Shown: positions 52,394 to 61,305 of the stretch, one piece after another
Layout of the letters: the number at the start of each line of letters is the position of its first letter
How positions within the stretch are numbered: position 1 is the first letter of the stretch
Assembly (NCBI GenBank): GCA_017517805.1
Contig: JAFWYD010000081.1
Location: 1 to 64,000 of the forward strand
From: Akkermansia sp.
GTDB taxonomy: Bacteria > Verrucomicrobiota > Verrucomicrobiia > Verrucomicrobiales > Akkermansiaceae
Direction: 5' to 3'
Length of the DNA stretch: 64,000 bases
The notes under the pieces: generated by a model
The model's database searches: none
Told to the model about the DNA's origin: nothing
What the model saw: only the letters and a program-made list of their open reading frames with translations
Translations under genes and position numbers: made by a program

Positions 52394-52885
52394 TCAGAGT
52401 GAAATGAGTTGGACCGTGTTGGTCTCCGTATTGTATACCGCAAACCCGGGAGCCTCCCTGCGGCCGTATACTTCGCCCGGGTTGGCAATCAGCGTATGGC
52501 CGGAGGTGCAGACTTCCGCCTGGTGCGTGTGGCCGAAAAAAACGGCATCGTATTTACCGCTTCTCACAGCGCTACCGGCCTCCCATGGCAAATGGCAGAA
52601 AAACAGGCGGCGTTCCCCAAGGGTGATATCTGCGACAGCCCCGTGCAGGGTGGTGTGCGGCCATTGGCTGGCCATGCGTTCAAAAGCCTGAAGTTCATAC
52701 TCATTGTTACCGAACACGAGATCCAGAGGGTGAGGCCATTCTTCCCTCATGAGCCTGAAGGTGGAAACTGAAGCCATATCGCCCATGAAGAGCAGGTGAG
52801 TACAACCTCGCTCCTTCGCTGCTTGCAATGCAAGAAGCAAGTGGGTGGTGTGGTCGTGGATGTCGGACAATAAAGCTACCAGCAT
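52394..52885 (-). CDS. YfcE/MJ0936-type metallophosphoesterase
   Basis: The protein (163 aa) has a complete calcineurin-like metal site: LLSDIHDHT, FMGDMASV, VFGNNEYE, FFCHLPWE and FFGHTHQAEV. This compact form is the MJ0936/YfcE phosphodiesterase group, active on small phosphodiesters with Mn. The natural substrate is unknown. It starts 10 bases after the third gene of the GTPase module, so it may be part of that transcript or a component of the module. Confidence 0.88.
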   Translation of the reverse strand: MLVALLSDIHDHTTHLLLALQAAKERGCTHLLFMGDMASVSTFRLMREEWPHPLDLVFGNNEYELQAFERMASQWPHTTLHGAVADITLGERRLFFCHLPWEAGSAVRSGKYDAVFFGHTHQAEVCTSGHTLIANPGEVYGRREAPGFAVYNTETNTVQLISL

Positions 52886-52895
52886 AGTGCAACGA

Positions 52896-55022
52896 TCAGG
52901 GGCGTTTTTCCATGGTAAATACGGGCGATAGCGGCCTGGGGTGCTGCAGGGGCATACCCACGGCCGTAGCCGTCATGGCTTCTTCACGCGATAAATACCA
53001 GAGCAGCTGGTCTTTCCGGGTTTCCTCGAAAAGTACGGCTTCTCCATTTTCATCGATATAACCGCAGAATCGCGGTGCTACACGCAGGAGCTCATTCAGA
53101 TTTTTCTTCAATTCATCCTTGAAGCTGACTTTTCTGTTTTTGTGGAACCAACGAGCAAATTTAGTCTCTGCTGCATTGTGGTAGGGGCTGGCATAAAGCC
53201 AGCAGTCTCCATCAATCCTGATACCACATGCCTTTTTCAGTGCATTGAACTCATCGATGAGCTGGCGCATCCTGGGGGCGTAGCGCAGCCCGGTGAGCAG
53301 AGGGTCGCTCGCTGCCGCATTGGCTCGCACCAGGTAGTCGAATACGTAGGCCCGGGCCAGCGGAGGGATGGTGTTGCCTTCGATGCGGAAGATTTCAGTA
53401 AGGAGATGTGGCAGATTGACGGTGGTGTGGAATCCCGTCCGGTTACTAAATCCCAATTTCTGATACAGAGGCCGAGGGTCAAGCTCCCGGCTGAGAATGG
53501 CGTGAGGCGTATGCCATTCTTCTTCTTTCCGCTTGTTGATATCGCGATCGGGGTCGAGAGATGAGCGGTCGAAACAGGCTCTGCCATGCCGGAGCTCCGG
53601 CAGCCGCTCGCTGTATGCATGCTGGTTTTCCGCAGTATCGGTCAGTTCGTAGAGACGCGTGCTGAGGGCTGAATTGGTCAGCAGCTCATTCAGCAGGTGC
53701 AATTGTTCTTTTGTAGCCGGGAACTCAACTGAAAATGATGGTTTACCATCCACCAGAGAATTTTTTGCGGCCTGGAGCAGCCCGGGTTTCAGATTCTGAC
53801 CATGTTCCTGCATCATGCTTTGCAGATTGTCGAGAGCTGGAAGTTTATCGCGGATGGAAAGCATCTCTGCTGCCGGGGCGTAATGCTGCGGGGTAAGCCC
53901 AGCCAGAAGCTTACGGTAATTCTCATATTCATGCGCAGTAGGCAGCATCTTCAGGAGATGCTTCATCGAGCTGGCTTCCTTCAGCCTGCTTTCCACTAGT
54001 TTGAGCTCTTTCTTAACTGGAGAAATGAGACCTTCAGGCAGTTTGAGCGCATCTCCGGCATCCTCGTATATATGAATGCGCTGCAGAAGCGTTTTCTTGC
54101 GTTGTTGAAGTATGGCAATATCTTTTTCCGGGCTTCCTTGCAATTGCTGCCCGGGGGGGAGGGGCGCCATCAGTTCCTCTGCCAGCGACAGTCGCTGCAT
54201 ATTCAATGCATCCTTCTCAGCCTGGCATAGCGTAGCCCAGCGAATCTGAAGGTCTGCGGCATCGCTTCCCAATTCGCGGAGCTTGCGTTCGACTTCTGCG
54301 CGCCGGCTCACGCCCTGGCCCACTACGCTCTGTTTCCCGCTTTCGATGGAGCCGAGGAGGGCATCCAGTTCAGCCGCGCGCCGGTCTGCTGCGCGAATGT
54401 AGGCCCTTAATTGCTCAGCCTCATGCCCGACTCTCCGGTTCAGACTCCGGTTGAGCCCGGTATCATGAATGGTTAGCAGGCTGCGCGCCACGGAGCGCGT
54501 GACTTTTTCCTTCTGGGCTGTATTAAGAATCGATGCTGCCTGGCAGGAGCGTTTCCACAAAAAGAAGACTGTTGCGGCAAGAATCAGCAACACCAGCACC
54601 AGCGCCAGTGCTGCGATGGCCAGTTTCCCCATGGGCTTGCGGCGGCGCTGCAATTCCCGGTTCATATTACTGCGGAACTGTTGCAGCAATTTCTTCTCCA
54701 TCGCTGTAAGCATGTGCTCCTGAGCGGTCTGGAGATAGCGCACGCGTTTCCTGAGGCGTTTGATGGCCGACTTCTTCATGGAGCCGACCATTTGCGGTGA
54801 GGCCAGGAAATCAGAAATGATTTTCTGAAGTTCTTCGTAGTCTTTCTCCTCGAATGTGAATGGTCTGCCGGTGAGGTGGCGGGAAAGTTCTTCCCTCGCT
54901 TTTGCGTGGCCCGGGTTCTGCCTGAGCGTTTCAGAAAGCAATTCAGCAGCTTCACTACGCCGACCGCTTCTGGCCAGAGTGCGAAGCTTCTGCATCACCG
55001 GGTCTGGTTTGCGTCGTCCCAT
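52896..55022 (-). CDS. Third component of the GTPase module: TPR-like, single-pass membrane, coiled-coil protein
   Basis: I do not recognise a named family for this 708-aa protein. The N-terminus (1-50) reads like a TPR pair (SGRRSEAAELLSETLRQNPG). One membrane helix lies at residues 132-156. After it comes a long helical, coiled-coil part (about 170-420) and a C-terminal globular half with several Trp and Tyr residues (ARWFHKNRK, LWYLSREEAM). It starts 5 bases after the GAP1-like gene ends and has the same membrane topology type, so it is probably a partner of that protein. Confidence 0.65.
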   Translation of the reverse strand: MGRRKPDPVMQKLRTLARSGRRSEAAELLSETLRQNPGHAKAREELSRHLTGRPFTFEEKDYEELQKIISDFLASPQMVGSMKKSAIKRLRKRVRYLQTAQEHMLTAMEKKLLQQFRSNMNRELQRRRKPMGKLAIAALALVLVLLILAATVFFLWKRSCQAASILNTAQKEKVTRSVARSLLTIHDTGLNRSLNRRVGHEAEQLRAYIRAADRRAAELDALLGSIESGKQSVVGQGVSRRAEVERKLRELGSDAADLQIRWATLCQAEKDALNMQRLSLAEELMAPLPPGQQLQGSPEKDIAILQQRKKTLLQRIHIYEDAGDALKLPEGLISPVKKELKLVESRLKEASSMKHLLKMLPTAHEYENYRKLLAGLTPQHYAPAAEMLSIRDKLPALDNLQSMMQEHGQNLKPGLLQAAKNSLVDGKPSFSVEFPATKEQLHLLNELLTNSALSTRLYELTDTAENQHAYSERLPELRHGRACFDRSSLDPDRDINKRKEEEWHTPHAILSRELDPRPLYQKLGFSNRTGFHTTVNLPHLLTEIFRIEGNTIPPLARAYVFDYLVRANAAASDPLLTGLRYAPRMRQLIDEFNALKKACGIRIDGDCWLYASPYHNAAETKFARWFHKNRKVSFKDELKKNLNELLRVAPRFCGYIDENGEAVLFEETRKDQLLWYLSREEAMTATAVGMPLQHPRPLSPVFTMEKRP

Positions 55023-55027
55023 GATTC

Positions 55028-57835
55028 TTATTTACTTGACTGCAAGAGAAAATGCCAGAGCAGTTCGCCGTGCTCCCCCTGGGTAATTCTTCTGAGTATG
55101 AGCGTTGTTTTCTGTTGTCCCTGCGCTTCGAAATCCAGCTTTTCCCACTCATAAGCAGCTATGAGCGAACGCATAATCAGGAAACGCACGCATTCCCGAA
55201 TCTTTTCCTGTGCATGGGGGGTATCCAGTTGCTCAGCGACGGCCTTCCGGGCTTGCTTAGCCTTATTGTTACTCAGATCTGCCTCTTTGGGGGAGAGCAA
55301 CAAGGTGGGAGCCGACACAAGCACTTTGCTCATCTCCTCGTTGAACATTTCATTGGATAGTAATTTGAAATAGGACTCATGCAGCTTTTTACGTGCCTTC
55401 TGGGCCAGTTTTTCCTGCGAAAGGGCAGTTGCAATGTAGTACAACTGCGCGACGGTTGCAGATTTGTTGCGAGCCCCCATTCTTCCGCAGCAGGGGGCGT
55501 TCACCACATCTTCAAAGGCCGAATCCAGACGCTCAGGCAATTTCGGGATGCGATGAACCCCGCAGCGCAACTGGGTCTGTTTTTCATCTTCGCTGGTCAC
55601 TTTGGCTTTCTGCCAGATGAAGGGAGAGGAGGCATGCTGAGTCTCGCTAATCCTGTTGGGACCGCACAAAAAGGGCAGCGTGATATTGAATTTTGTCTTT
55701 TCAGTATACTGTTCATCCAGCACCCAGGGGAAGCGCTTGCCTTTCCATTTTTTTCGCAGGTTCAGTCTGGCAAATCCTCCTTCCGTGGAAATTTCTAGAT
55801 CTGAATCCTTGATTTCGAAGTTCAGGGCCGCTGCCGCAGGAAGCCCATCACTGCGTCTGGAGGGGATGGGAATTCCGAACGATGGAGCAAGAATGACATT
55901 GGAATGAAAGTTATCACTTATGGGCACCGGGAATACCACGATGGCATCATGCTCGCCGCATTTGATATTACGGATTTTATCACCCTTCAGGCTGAAGGTG
56001 AGCTCAGGCACCGTCGTTGGCTGTCCTTCCCTGTGCTCGGGTTTCAGTCTGTAGGTGCCCTTCTTATCGGTCGCAGTGATATGAAGGCGGTACCCATGCT
56101 CACTTAATTCCAGTCTCTGGACAGCTTGCATGGAATCTCCCTTTTTCATGATTGTCACCAGGTAGCTTCCGGTTGTTATAGAAAGAGGCAGCCGAGTAAT
56201 AGCTTCTGCAAGCACTTGCGGGAGTCTTTCTCCACTGACCGCAGGATTGAGCACGATGGAATGCTGCCCCACCTTCTCGTCCGCAGACGTATCTGTTTCA
56301 GGTTCATCCGGGGAGGTGTCGGCAGTAGCCAGTATGGGGGTCTCTTCCGGTGGGGCGGGGGCATTGGCCGGGTCGTAATCATGCAGTTCGCCCTGGTCAA
56401 AAAGGGCAGAGAGTTGGGGCTCACCCAATTTAAGCTGCAACCAAGCTTCAATTTCCTCCTTGTCGAAGCGCTGGTGCCATTCCAGCAGGGATATGCCGTG
56501 CGTTGCTTCCCTGAGGTACAGGGTGGCGAGTTCTGTATCCTTCAGCCCGAGCAAGCGCGCGCATTCGCAAATACGCTTGAGTACAGCGGCATGTTTCCTG
56601 TCATGATCGTGCGCTGACAGCAACATCCCGGCACATTCCAGGATAAGTTCGTCTTCCTGTGTTTCAGAATCCAGTTGCGATAATTCCCGGGCAAGTTGAA
56701 TCGTTTCCTCATGAGACCACGGGGAGGCCAGCAAATCAGCCAACCGCTGCACAGGAGGAATATCAACGCTGATACCTAAATCATCTCCTTGCTGGACCAA
56801 AGTATCCTGTTCGGGGATGGAGGAGTCGGCAGAGCGTATATAGTATCCCAGAGCGGCCAGCGATATCATTCCAGCGATACCCAGAGCGATGGCTATGGTA
56901 TATGGCTTGCGGGGGAGGGGAACATCGTAGTTCAGCCAATCTGGTTCTTCTGTGTAGTGATAGTGGGATAACGTGCGCGAGGTTGTATGCACTATCCTCT
57001 GCAGGGGAATCTGCGGAGCAGTATTTTCCGCTCCATTGCCTGCGGAGCTGGGTGGAGGCTCCATGGGTAATTCCATTTGAGCCGAAATGTGAAGCACGGG
57101 GTGGCCGGTCCGCAAGGCTCGTTGCACCAGCGGTGATTGCGGGGCTGCAACCATGCGCAGCGTGGAGGCAAAACTATCTGAATCTTCGGTCTCGGTTGTG
57201 AAAGTCATGCCCCATCCTCGCGAATGGGTGAGCCAGTCGCTCTCGTGAAAAAGCCCGAGTACTTCGGATGATGGAGTCCCCAATGGTACTGTGACCAGGC
57301 ACTCACGCTCGTATGGGGCGGTATAAAAGGCTCGTGCGTTGGACTTGTGCCCGGTGATGTACTTCCATGTCGGCTGTGTGGATGCATCTGGCAGATGCGA
57401 AGGATTCAGCTGGGGCTCCCCAGCAATGAATCGGGGCTCTCCTTGCCATTTCTGAATCCAGAACCTGCTTTTCTGCAAGGCAAGGATGATGCCGGCCGGA
57501 GTAGGGCGCAACTCGTGAGTAAGTAGTGCTGCTACTTCTTTCTGGTTCAGGATGAGGTGATGAGCCGTATGGCAGGCGCGCCCGGTGTAGTCGGCCCCGG
57601 CCTCCTGCACACAACTGAGCACATGATAGACAGCCCCGGCATGCTCCAGCAGACGATAACTGAATTGAGCCCCGCTTGTGCACGGCCCGCCCTGGGGATC
57701 CTTGAGTATGCTCATTGCTGTCAGTTTCCTGACCAGTACTGCGGGCAGATGCTCCGAGCGGGCTACTGTGCCATAGCCAGCAGCGGCAGAATCGAGCAGA
57801 TGTGGGTAACTCGTGTGGATGAGCTGGTAGGACAT
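55028..57835 (-). CDS. GAP1-like (GTPase-associated protein 1) membrane protein
   Basis: The protein (935 aa) begins with MSYQLIHTSYPHLLDSAAAG and, at residues 80-96, GADYTGRACHTAHHLIL. Both stretches match the N-terminal domain of GAP1-type proteins that accompany GTPases in predicted NTP-dependent conflict systems. The domain seems to occupy about 1-235. A Pro-rich linker and one membrane helix (312-332) follow. The distal 600 residues are helical near 350-460, beta-rich near 520-760 and helical again at the end, with no motif I can name. It begins 2 bases after the GTPase gene. The family name is from memory of published domain descriptions, not a search. Confidence 0.7.
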   Translation of the reverse strand: MSYQLIHTSYPHLLDSAAAGYGTVARSEHLPAVLVRKLTAMSILKDPQGGPCTSGAQFSYRLLEHAGAVYHVLSCVQEAGADYTGRACHTAHHLILNQKEVAALLTHELRPTPAGIILALQKSRFWIQKWQGEPRFIAGEPQLNPSHLPDASTQPTWKYITGHKSNARAFYTAPYERECLVTVPLGTPSSEVLGLFHESDWLTHSRGWGMTFTTETEDSDSFASTLRMVAAPQSPLVQRALRTGHPVLHISAQMELPMEPPPSSAGNGAENTAPQIPLQRIVHTTSRTLSHYHYTEEPDWLNYDVPLPRKPYTIAIALGIAGMISLAALGYYIRSADSSIPEQDTLVQQGDDLGISVDIPPVQRLADLLASPWSHEETIQLARELSQLDSETQEDELILECAGMLLSAHDHDRKHAAVLKRICECARLLGLKDTELATLYLREATHGISLLEWHQRFDKEEIEAWLQLKLGEPQLSALFDQGELHDYDPANAPAPPEETPILATADTSPDEPETDTSADEKVGQHSIVLNPAVSGERLPQVLAEAITRLPLSITTGSYLVTIMKKGDSMQAVQRLELSEHGYRLHITATDKKGTYRLKPEHREGQPTTVPELTFSLKGDKIRNIKCGEHDAIVVFPVPISDNFHSNVILAPSFGIPIPSRRSDGLPAAAALNFEIKDSDLEISTEGGFARLNLRKKWKGKRFPWVLDEQYTEKTKFNITLPFLCGPNRISETQHASSPFIWQKAKVTSEDEKQTQLRCGVHRIPKLPERLDSAFEDVVNAPCCGRMGARNKSATVAQLYYIATALSQEKLAQKARKKLHESYFKLLSNEMFNEEMSKVLVSAPTLLLSPKEADLSNNKAKQARKAVAEQLDTPHAQEKIRECVRFLIMRSLIAAYEWEKLDFEAQGQQKTTLILRRITQGEHGELLWHFLLQSSK

Positions 57836-57837
57836 AC

Positions 57838-59580
57838 TCAGTTGTGGGAGCTGGGAATGAGGGAGGGTGATACATGATGCAGAGCCCAGAGCACCGGTTC
57901 GGCCACGCGTATGGGATGCACACTGCCGGAGGCGGGGCCAATGAGTATCGTACCGCTGCGGTCATCCCGGAATTCTACAGGTGATTCACCCAGAGCACTA
58001 GCAGCAAAGTAGCGCACGTTGGAAGAGATTGCCTCTGCATTGGTGCAGATATGGGGGGCTATATTGAAGATAAACTGCCTGAGGCGTACTGAGTTGATGT
58101 TGATATGCTCGGGCATGAACATCCCGTTGCGGATAGCTGGCAGCAGGGGTTCCGGCCCCAGGAGGTGGCTCCAGGTATCGCATTTGCCGATGATGATGGC
58201 CATGGGGACATCCAGCTTTTCGGAGGGTGGCAGATTCAACCGGGTACGGAGTCTCATTTCCGACTCAGCCAGCAGCATGGCCTGCCGACCCGGACGGTAC
58301 AGATTGTTGCGTAGCTGCGGGTCGGTGCTTTCCTGCAGCAATTGGCGGAAACCGGGGTTGGCTGTCGGGTCAAACAGGAATAAAATGGCCGAAGCAACGC
58401 TGAGGTGCTGGCTGCCGGGGGTCAGCATATCATTTGCTCCAGGCTGAAAATCTTCTCCCGCATTATCGTACAGCACAATAGAGTGTGTATCTGAATCCTT
58501 ATTCAGGTTGTAGATGAAGGGCCGCGGCATGTTGACATACAATCCCTCTTTCCATACCTTCTGGTACAGGCGACCGTGCATGTGGGTCTTGGCTATATAG
58601 GCCTCCTGGGGAGTCTGGGCGGTAAATAACCGCATTCGCATTTCGTTGAGCGGCTCATTCGTGACGGGATCGGCATCCCGGAATGGCATGCCGAATTCTC
58701 GAGGAAAGAGCGTTTCAAGCTCCCGCACGAGTGCCGTCAGGTAATAACTTTTACCCGCAGCAGGAACTCCCACAAGCGAGATGATATGCTGCTTCGTTTC
58801 TGTAAAGAAAGGAGGCAGCTTGCGGTGGCAGTGAGGGCAGGCATACTCGCTGCATGAGATTCCCCGGCTGTCCAATGGCAAGCCGCTGGCATTGCAGAAC
58901 TCCGGGATGAAGCGCAGCATGGCGGTTTCGCCCAGTTTCGGATCCCCCAGCAGGTCCGGGTGGCTGGCAATGCTCATCATCTGGCCGGGGGTAAAGAGTT
59001 CCCAGCAATTCGGGCATCTGAGTTCCTGATTGCCGGCTGGAGCAATGTCTCTCTCTTCTGTGAGCAGAGGCATTGCGTCCTGGGCAAATTCTGCCACCTG
59101 CACAATGTCGCGCAGGTAGAAGGCACAATGCTCCAGTCCCTGGAATGTTGCCAGGACATCATCGTTGAGTTCCGGGGCCACCTGCGGCAAATCGTGCAGT
59201 GCATAGGGACCGTACCATTCCTCCTGCGCGGGGTTGTAGAGGAACCACACATCTGGTGCATACTGGCTGAAATCAGGGCGCGTGGAATCCGTGCCGTACC
59301 AGCAGATGAAGCATCCGCATTCCAATACAAACAGGTACATCTTATCCGGGCGGATGATGACATCGGCCTTCATCTGTACTCCATTGAGCGAGTATCCGCT
59401 GATATGACCATGCGGAAAGAATCGGCACACATCATCCCGCTTGGCAAATGAACCGCCATTCTCGGCTTTCATCTTGATCCGGAAGGTGTTTTTTTCTCCA
59501 GAACCGATTGTCATGAAATTGCCATCGGATGCGCGGAGTTTGCCTCCGAGGCAATCAAAGATGTAGAGCTGTTTGTTCAT
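57838..59580 (-). CDS. FHA-like / GYF-like / zinc-ribbon P-loop GTPase
   Basis: The protein (580 aa) has several parts. Residues 1-95 look like an FHA domain (MTIGSGEKNTFRI). Residues 111-135 (VWFLYNPAQEEWYGPYALHD) are a GYF_2-type peptide-binding domain. Cysteine pairs C189/C192 and C248/C251 form a zinc ribbon. The NTPase follows: Walker A GVPAAGKS (271-278), DNAGED (372-377, a DxxG-type switch), ILFLFDPTA (399-407) and GKCD (465-468, an NKxD-type base motif). This set indicates a GTPase close to those that pair with GAP1 proteins. It heads an operon with a TATAAT promoter. Confidence 0.8.
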   Translation of the reverse strand: MNKQLYIFDCLGGKLRASDGNFMTIGSGEKNTFRIKMKAENGGSFAKRDDVCRFFPHGHISGYSLNGVQMKADVIIRPDKMYLFVLECGCFICWYGTDSTRPDFSQYAPDVWFLYNPAQEEWYGPYALHDLPQVAPELNDDVLATFQGLEHCAFYLRDIVQVAEFAQDAMPLLTEERDIAPAGNQELRCPNCWELFTPGQMMSIASHPDLLGDPKLGETAMLRFIPEFCNASGLPLDSRGISCSEYACPHCHRKLPPFFTETKQHIISLVGVPAAGKSYYLTALVRELETLFPREFGMPFRDADPVTNEPLNEMRMRLFTAQTPQEAYIAKTHMHGRLYQKVWKEGLYVNMPRPFIYNLNKDSDTHSIVLYDNAGEDFQPGANDMLTPGSQHLSVASAILFLFDPTANPGFRQLLQESTDPQLRNNLYRPGRQAMLLAESEMRLRTRLNLPPSEKLDVPMAIIIGKCDTWSHLLGPEPLLPAIRNGMFMPEHININSVRLRQFIFNIAPHICTNAEAISSNVRYFAASALGESPVEFRDDRSGTILIGPASGSVHPIRVAEPVLWALHHVSPSLIPSSHN

Positions 59581-59600
59581 GGACTGATATTCCTGCGTTC

Positions 59601-59629
59601 ATTATACCCGCATGCCTGCGGCGAGTCAA
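59601..59629 (-). promoter_or_regulatory. Promoter of the GTPase-module operon
   Basis: On the minus strand, -35 TTGACT (59624-59629), 17 bp, perfect -10 TATAAT (59601-59606), then 20 nt to the ATG. The spacer contains an inverted repeat CCGCA/TGCGG (59608-59621) that could be an operator. Confidence 0.7.
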
Positions 59630-59679
59630 GAAAAGAGCAGGGGGCTTGCGTGTCACTCAAATATCCTTGTCATGATGGG

Positions 59680-59708
59680 TTGATACTGCATGGCCTTTAT
59701 GTTAGTAT
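59680..59708 (+). promoter_or_regulatory. panC promoter, predicted leaderless
   Basis: -35 TTGATA (59680-59685), 17 bp, -10 TAGTAT (59703-59708), 6 nt before the ATG at 59715. It is divergent from the GTPase operon. Confidence 0.6.
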
Positions 59709-59714
59709 ACCCCC

Positions 59715-60563
59715 ATGCAGATAGCACACACGAAGGAGGAACTCAGATCAATGCTGTCACCCCTGCGCGGCAGAAAAATCGTACTGGTGCCTACTATGGG
59801 GGCCTTGCACGCAGGCCACGCCAGCCTGCTTCGCCAGGCTCGCGAACTCGCCGGCACTGAAGGCTCGGTAGTGGCCAGCATTTTCCTGAATCCGGTTCAG
59901 TTTGACAATGCGGGGGATCTGGCGACCTATCCAGCCACCCCTATGCAGGATCTGGAGACATGCGATTCCTGCGGTGTGGATGTTGTGTTTATGCCATCTT
60001 CGGATACGATGTATTGCGCAGACCGCTCGGTGAGTCTGGAGGAGACGCATCTCTCCAGCGTGCTTTGCGGGGCCAGCAGACCCGGCCATTTCGCTGGTGT
60101 CTGCCTAGTGGTCAATAAGCTTTTCAACCTGGTGCAGCCCACGGATGCCATCTTCGGAAAAAAGGATTACCAGCAGCTGGCAATCATCCGACGCATGGTG
60201 AGGGATCTGGATATCCCCATTACCCTTCACGGCGCAGAGATTGTGCGAGAGGCCGATGGACTTGCGCTTTCCAGCCGCAATGTGCGTCTGACTCCGGAGC
60301 ACCGACAGGCGGCTCCGGCTATCCGCCGCAGCCTGTTGAGTGCAGGCGAGGCGTATGCATCAGGAGAACCTGTCGACAATATTTGCGCACAGGTGCGGCG
60401 TTCGCTGGAATCAATTCCCGGTGTGCAGTGCGATTATGTGGAGCTGGTGGATGCCCAGACACTGCATGAAGTGACGGCTCCCCATCGTCTGGCTCTACTT
60501 GCGGTGGCTGCATGGTTCGGCGATGTGCGCCTTATTGACAATATCGAACTTTCACGCTCATGA
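59715..60563 (+). CDS. panC: Pantothenate synthetase
   Basis: PanC (282 aa) joins beta-alanine and pantoate using ATP. Landmarks are VPTMGALHAGHASLLRQAR (the HxGH-type site), FLNPVQFDNAGDLATYP, GHFAGVCLVVNKLFNLVQP, FGKKDYQQLAIIRRMVRDL and READGLALSSRNVRL. The length is typical. It overlaps lolD by 4 bases. Pantothenate leads to CoA and to phosphopantetheine, so the nearby transferase gene on the other strand uses a product of this pathway, though they are not co-transcribed. Confidence 0.96.
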   Translation: MQIAHTKEELRSMLSPLRGRKIVLVPTMGALHAGHASLLRQARELAGTEGSVVASIFLNPVQFDNAGDLATYPATPMQDLETCDSCGVDVVFMPSSDTMYCADRSVSLEETHLSSVLCGASRPGHFAGVCLVVNKLFNLVQPTDAIFGKKDYQQLAIIRRMVRDLDIPITLHGAEIVREADGLALSSRNVRLTPEHRQAAPAIRRSLLSAGEAYASGEPVDNICAQVRRSLESIPGVQCDYVELVDAQTLHEVTAPHRLALLAVAAWFGDVRLIDNIELSRS

Positions 60564-61219
60564 TTCAGGCAAACAATCTGCACCGCTCGTACAATATCGC
60601 CAAAAAGCAAATCGAGGTGCTGCACGGGCTGGATGTACACATTCGGCGGGGAGAAAAGGTGTTTCTCTGCGGACCCAGCGGCGCAGGCAAGACGACGCTT
60701 ATGTATACACTTGCCGGGTTGGAGCCGCCACAGCAGGGAGAGGTTATCATCGACGGGCAGGACATTTATGCACTTTCCCTGCGCCGCCGCGCCCTGTTCC
60801 GCAATAAGATGATGGGCTTCATCTTCCAGAACTACATGCTGATGCCGGAACTCACAGCTCTGGAAAATGCATCTCTGGCAACCGCTGTCGCCGGCAAGGA
60901 GGCTACCGAGCGAGTAAAGGCCCTCCTGGATCGTGTGGGGCTTGGAAACCGCATGGACCACCTGCCCAATGAACTTTCTGGCGGTGAGCAGCAGCGCGTG
61001 GCTATTGCCAGAGCTCTGGCGCACGATCCTGCTATCATTTTTGCCGATGAGCCCACCGGTAATCTGGATTCCCGGAATGGTAGCCAGATTCTTGACTTGT
61101 TGTTCGGCCTGGCCGAAGAAGGGGGGAAGACTCTGGTTACGGTTACTCACGATGCGGAAATTGCAGCTCGCGGCGACCGCACACTTATTATCCGCGATGG
61201 CGCGGTTGTAGAGAAGTAA
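60560..61219 (+). CDS. lolD: ABC transporter ATPase, LolD/MacB-like
   Basis: The ATPase (219 aa) has Walker A CGPSGAGKTTLM, the Q-loop region FIFQNYMLMPELTALEN, the signature LSGGEQQRVAIARAL, Walker B AIIFADEPTGNLD and the switch His in VTVTHDAEIA. These match the LolD/MacB/FtsE group, which powers lipoprotein release or export. LolD is the best guess given the many lipoproteins, but no permease (LolC/E) is next to it. It overlaps panC in ATGA and is followed by a strong terminator. Confidence 0.8.
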   Translation: MIQANNLHRSYNIAKKQIEVLHGLDVHIRRGEKVFLCGPSGAGKTTLMYTLAGLEPPQQGEVIIDGQDIYALSLRRRALFRNKMMGFIFQNYMLMPELTALENASLATAVAGKEATERVKALLDRVGLGNRMDHLPNELSGGEQQRVAIARALAHDPAIIFADEPTGNLDSRNGSQILDLLFGLAEEGGKTLVTVTHDAEIAARGDRTLIIRDGAVVEK

Positions 61220-61248
61220 CTTTCTCCCGCTTTCCCTTTATAACCAAT

Positions 61249-61286
61249 ACGAGCCGCATCGGATTCAGGATGCGGCTCGTTTTTTG
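61249..61286 (+). terminator. Intrinsic terminator after lolD
   Basis: A perfect 12-bp stem ACGAGCCGCATC/GATGCGGCTCGT with an 8-nt loop is followed by TTTTTT. It also lies at the end of the convergent double-thioredoxin gene. Confidence 0.9.
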
Positions 61287-61305
61287 ATTCTGGCTCACTC
61301 TGAGG

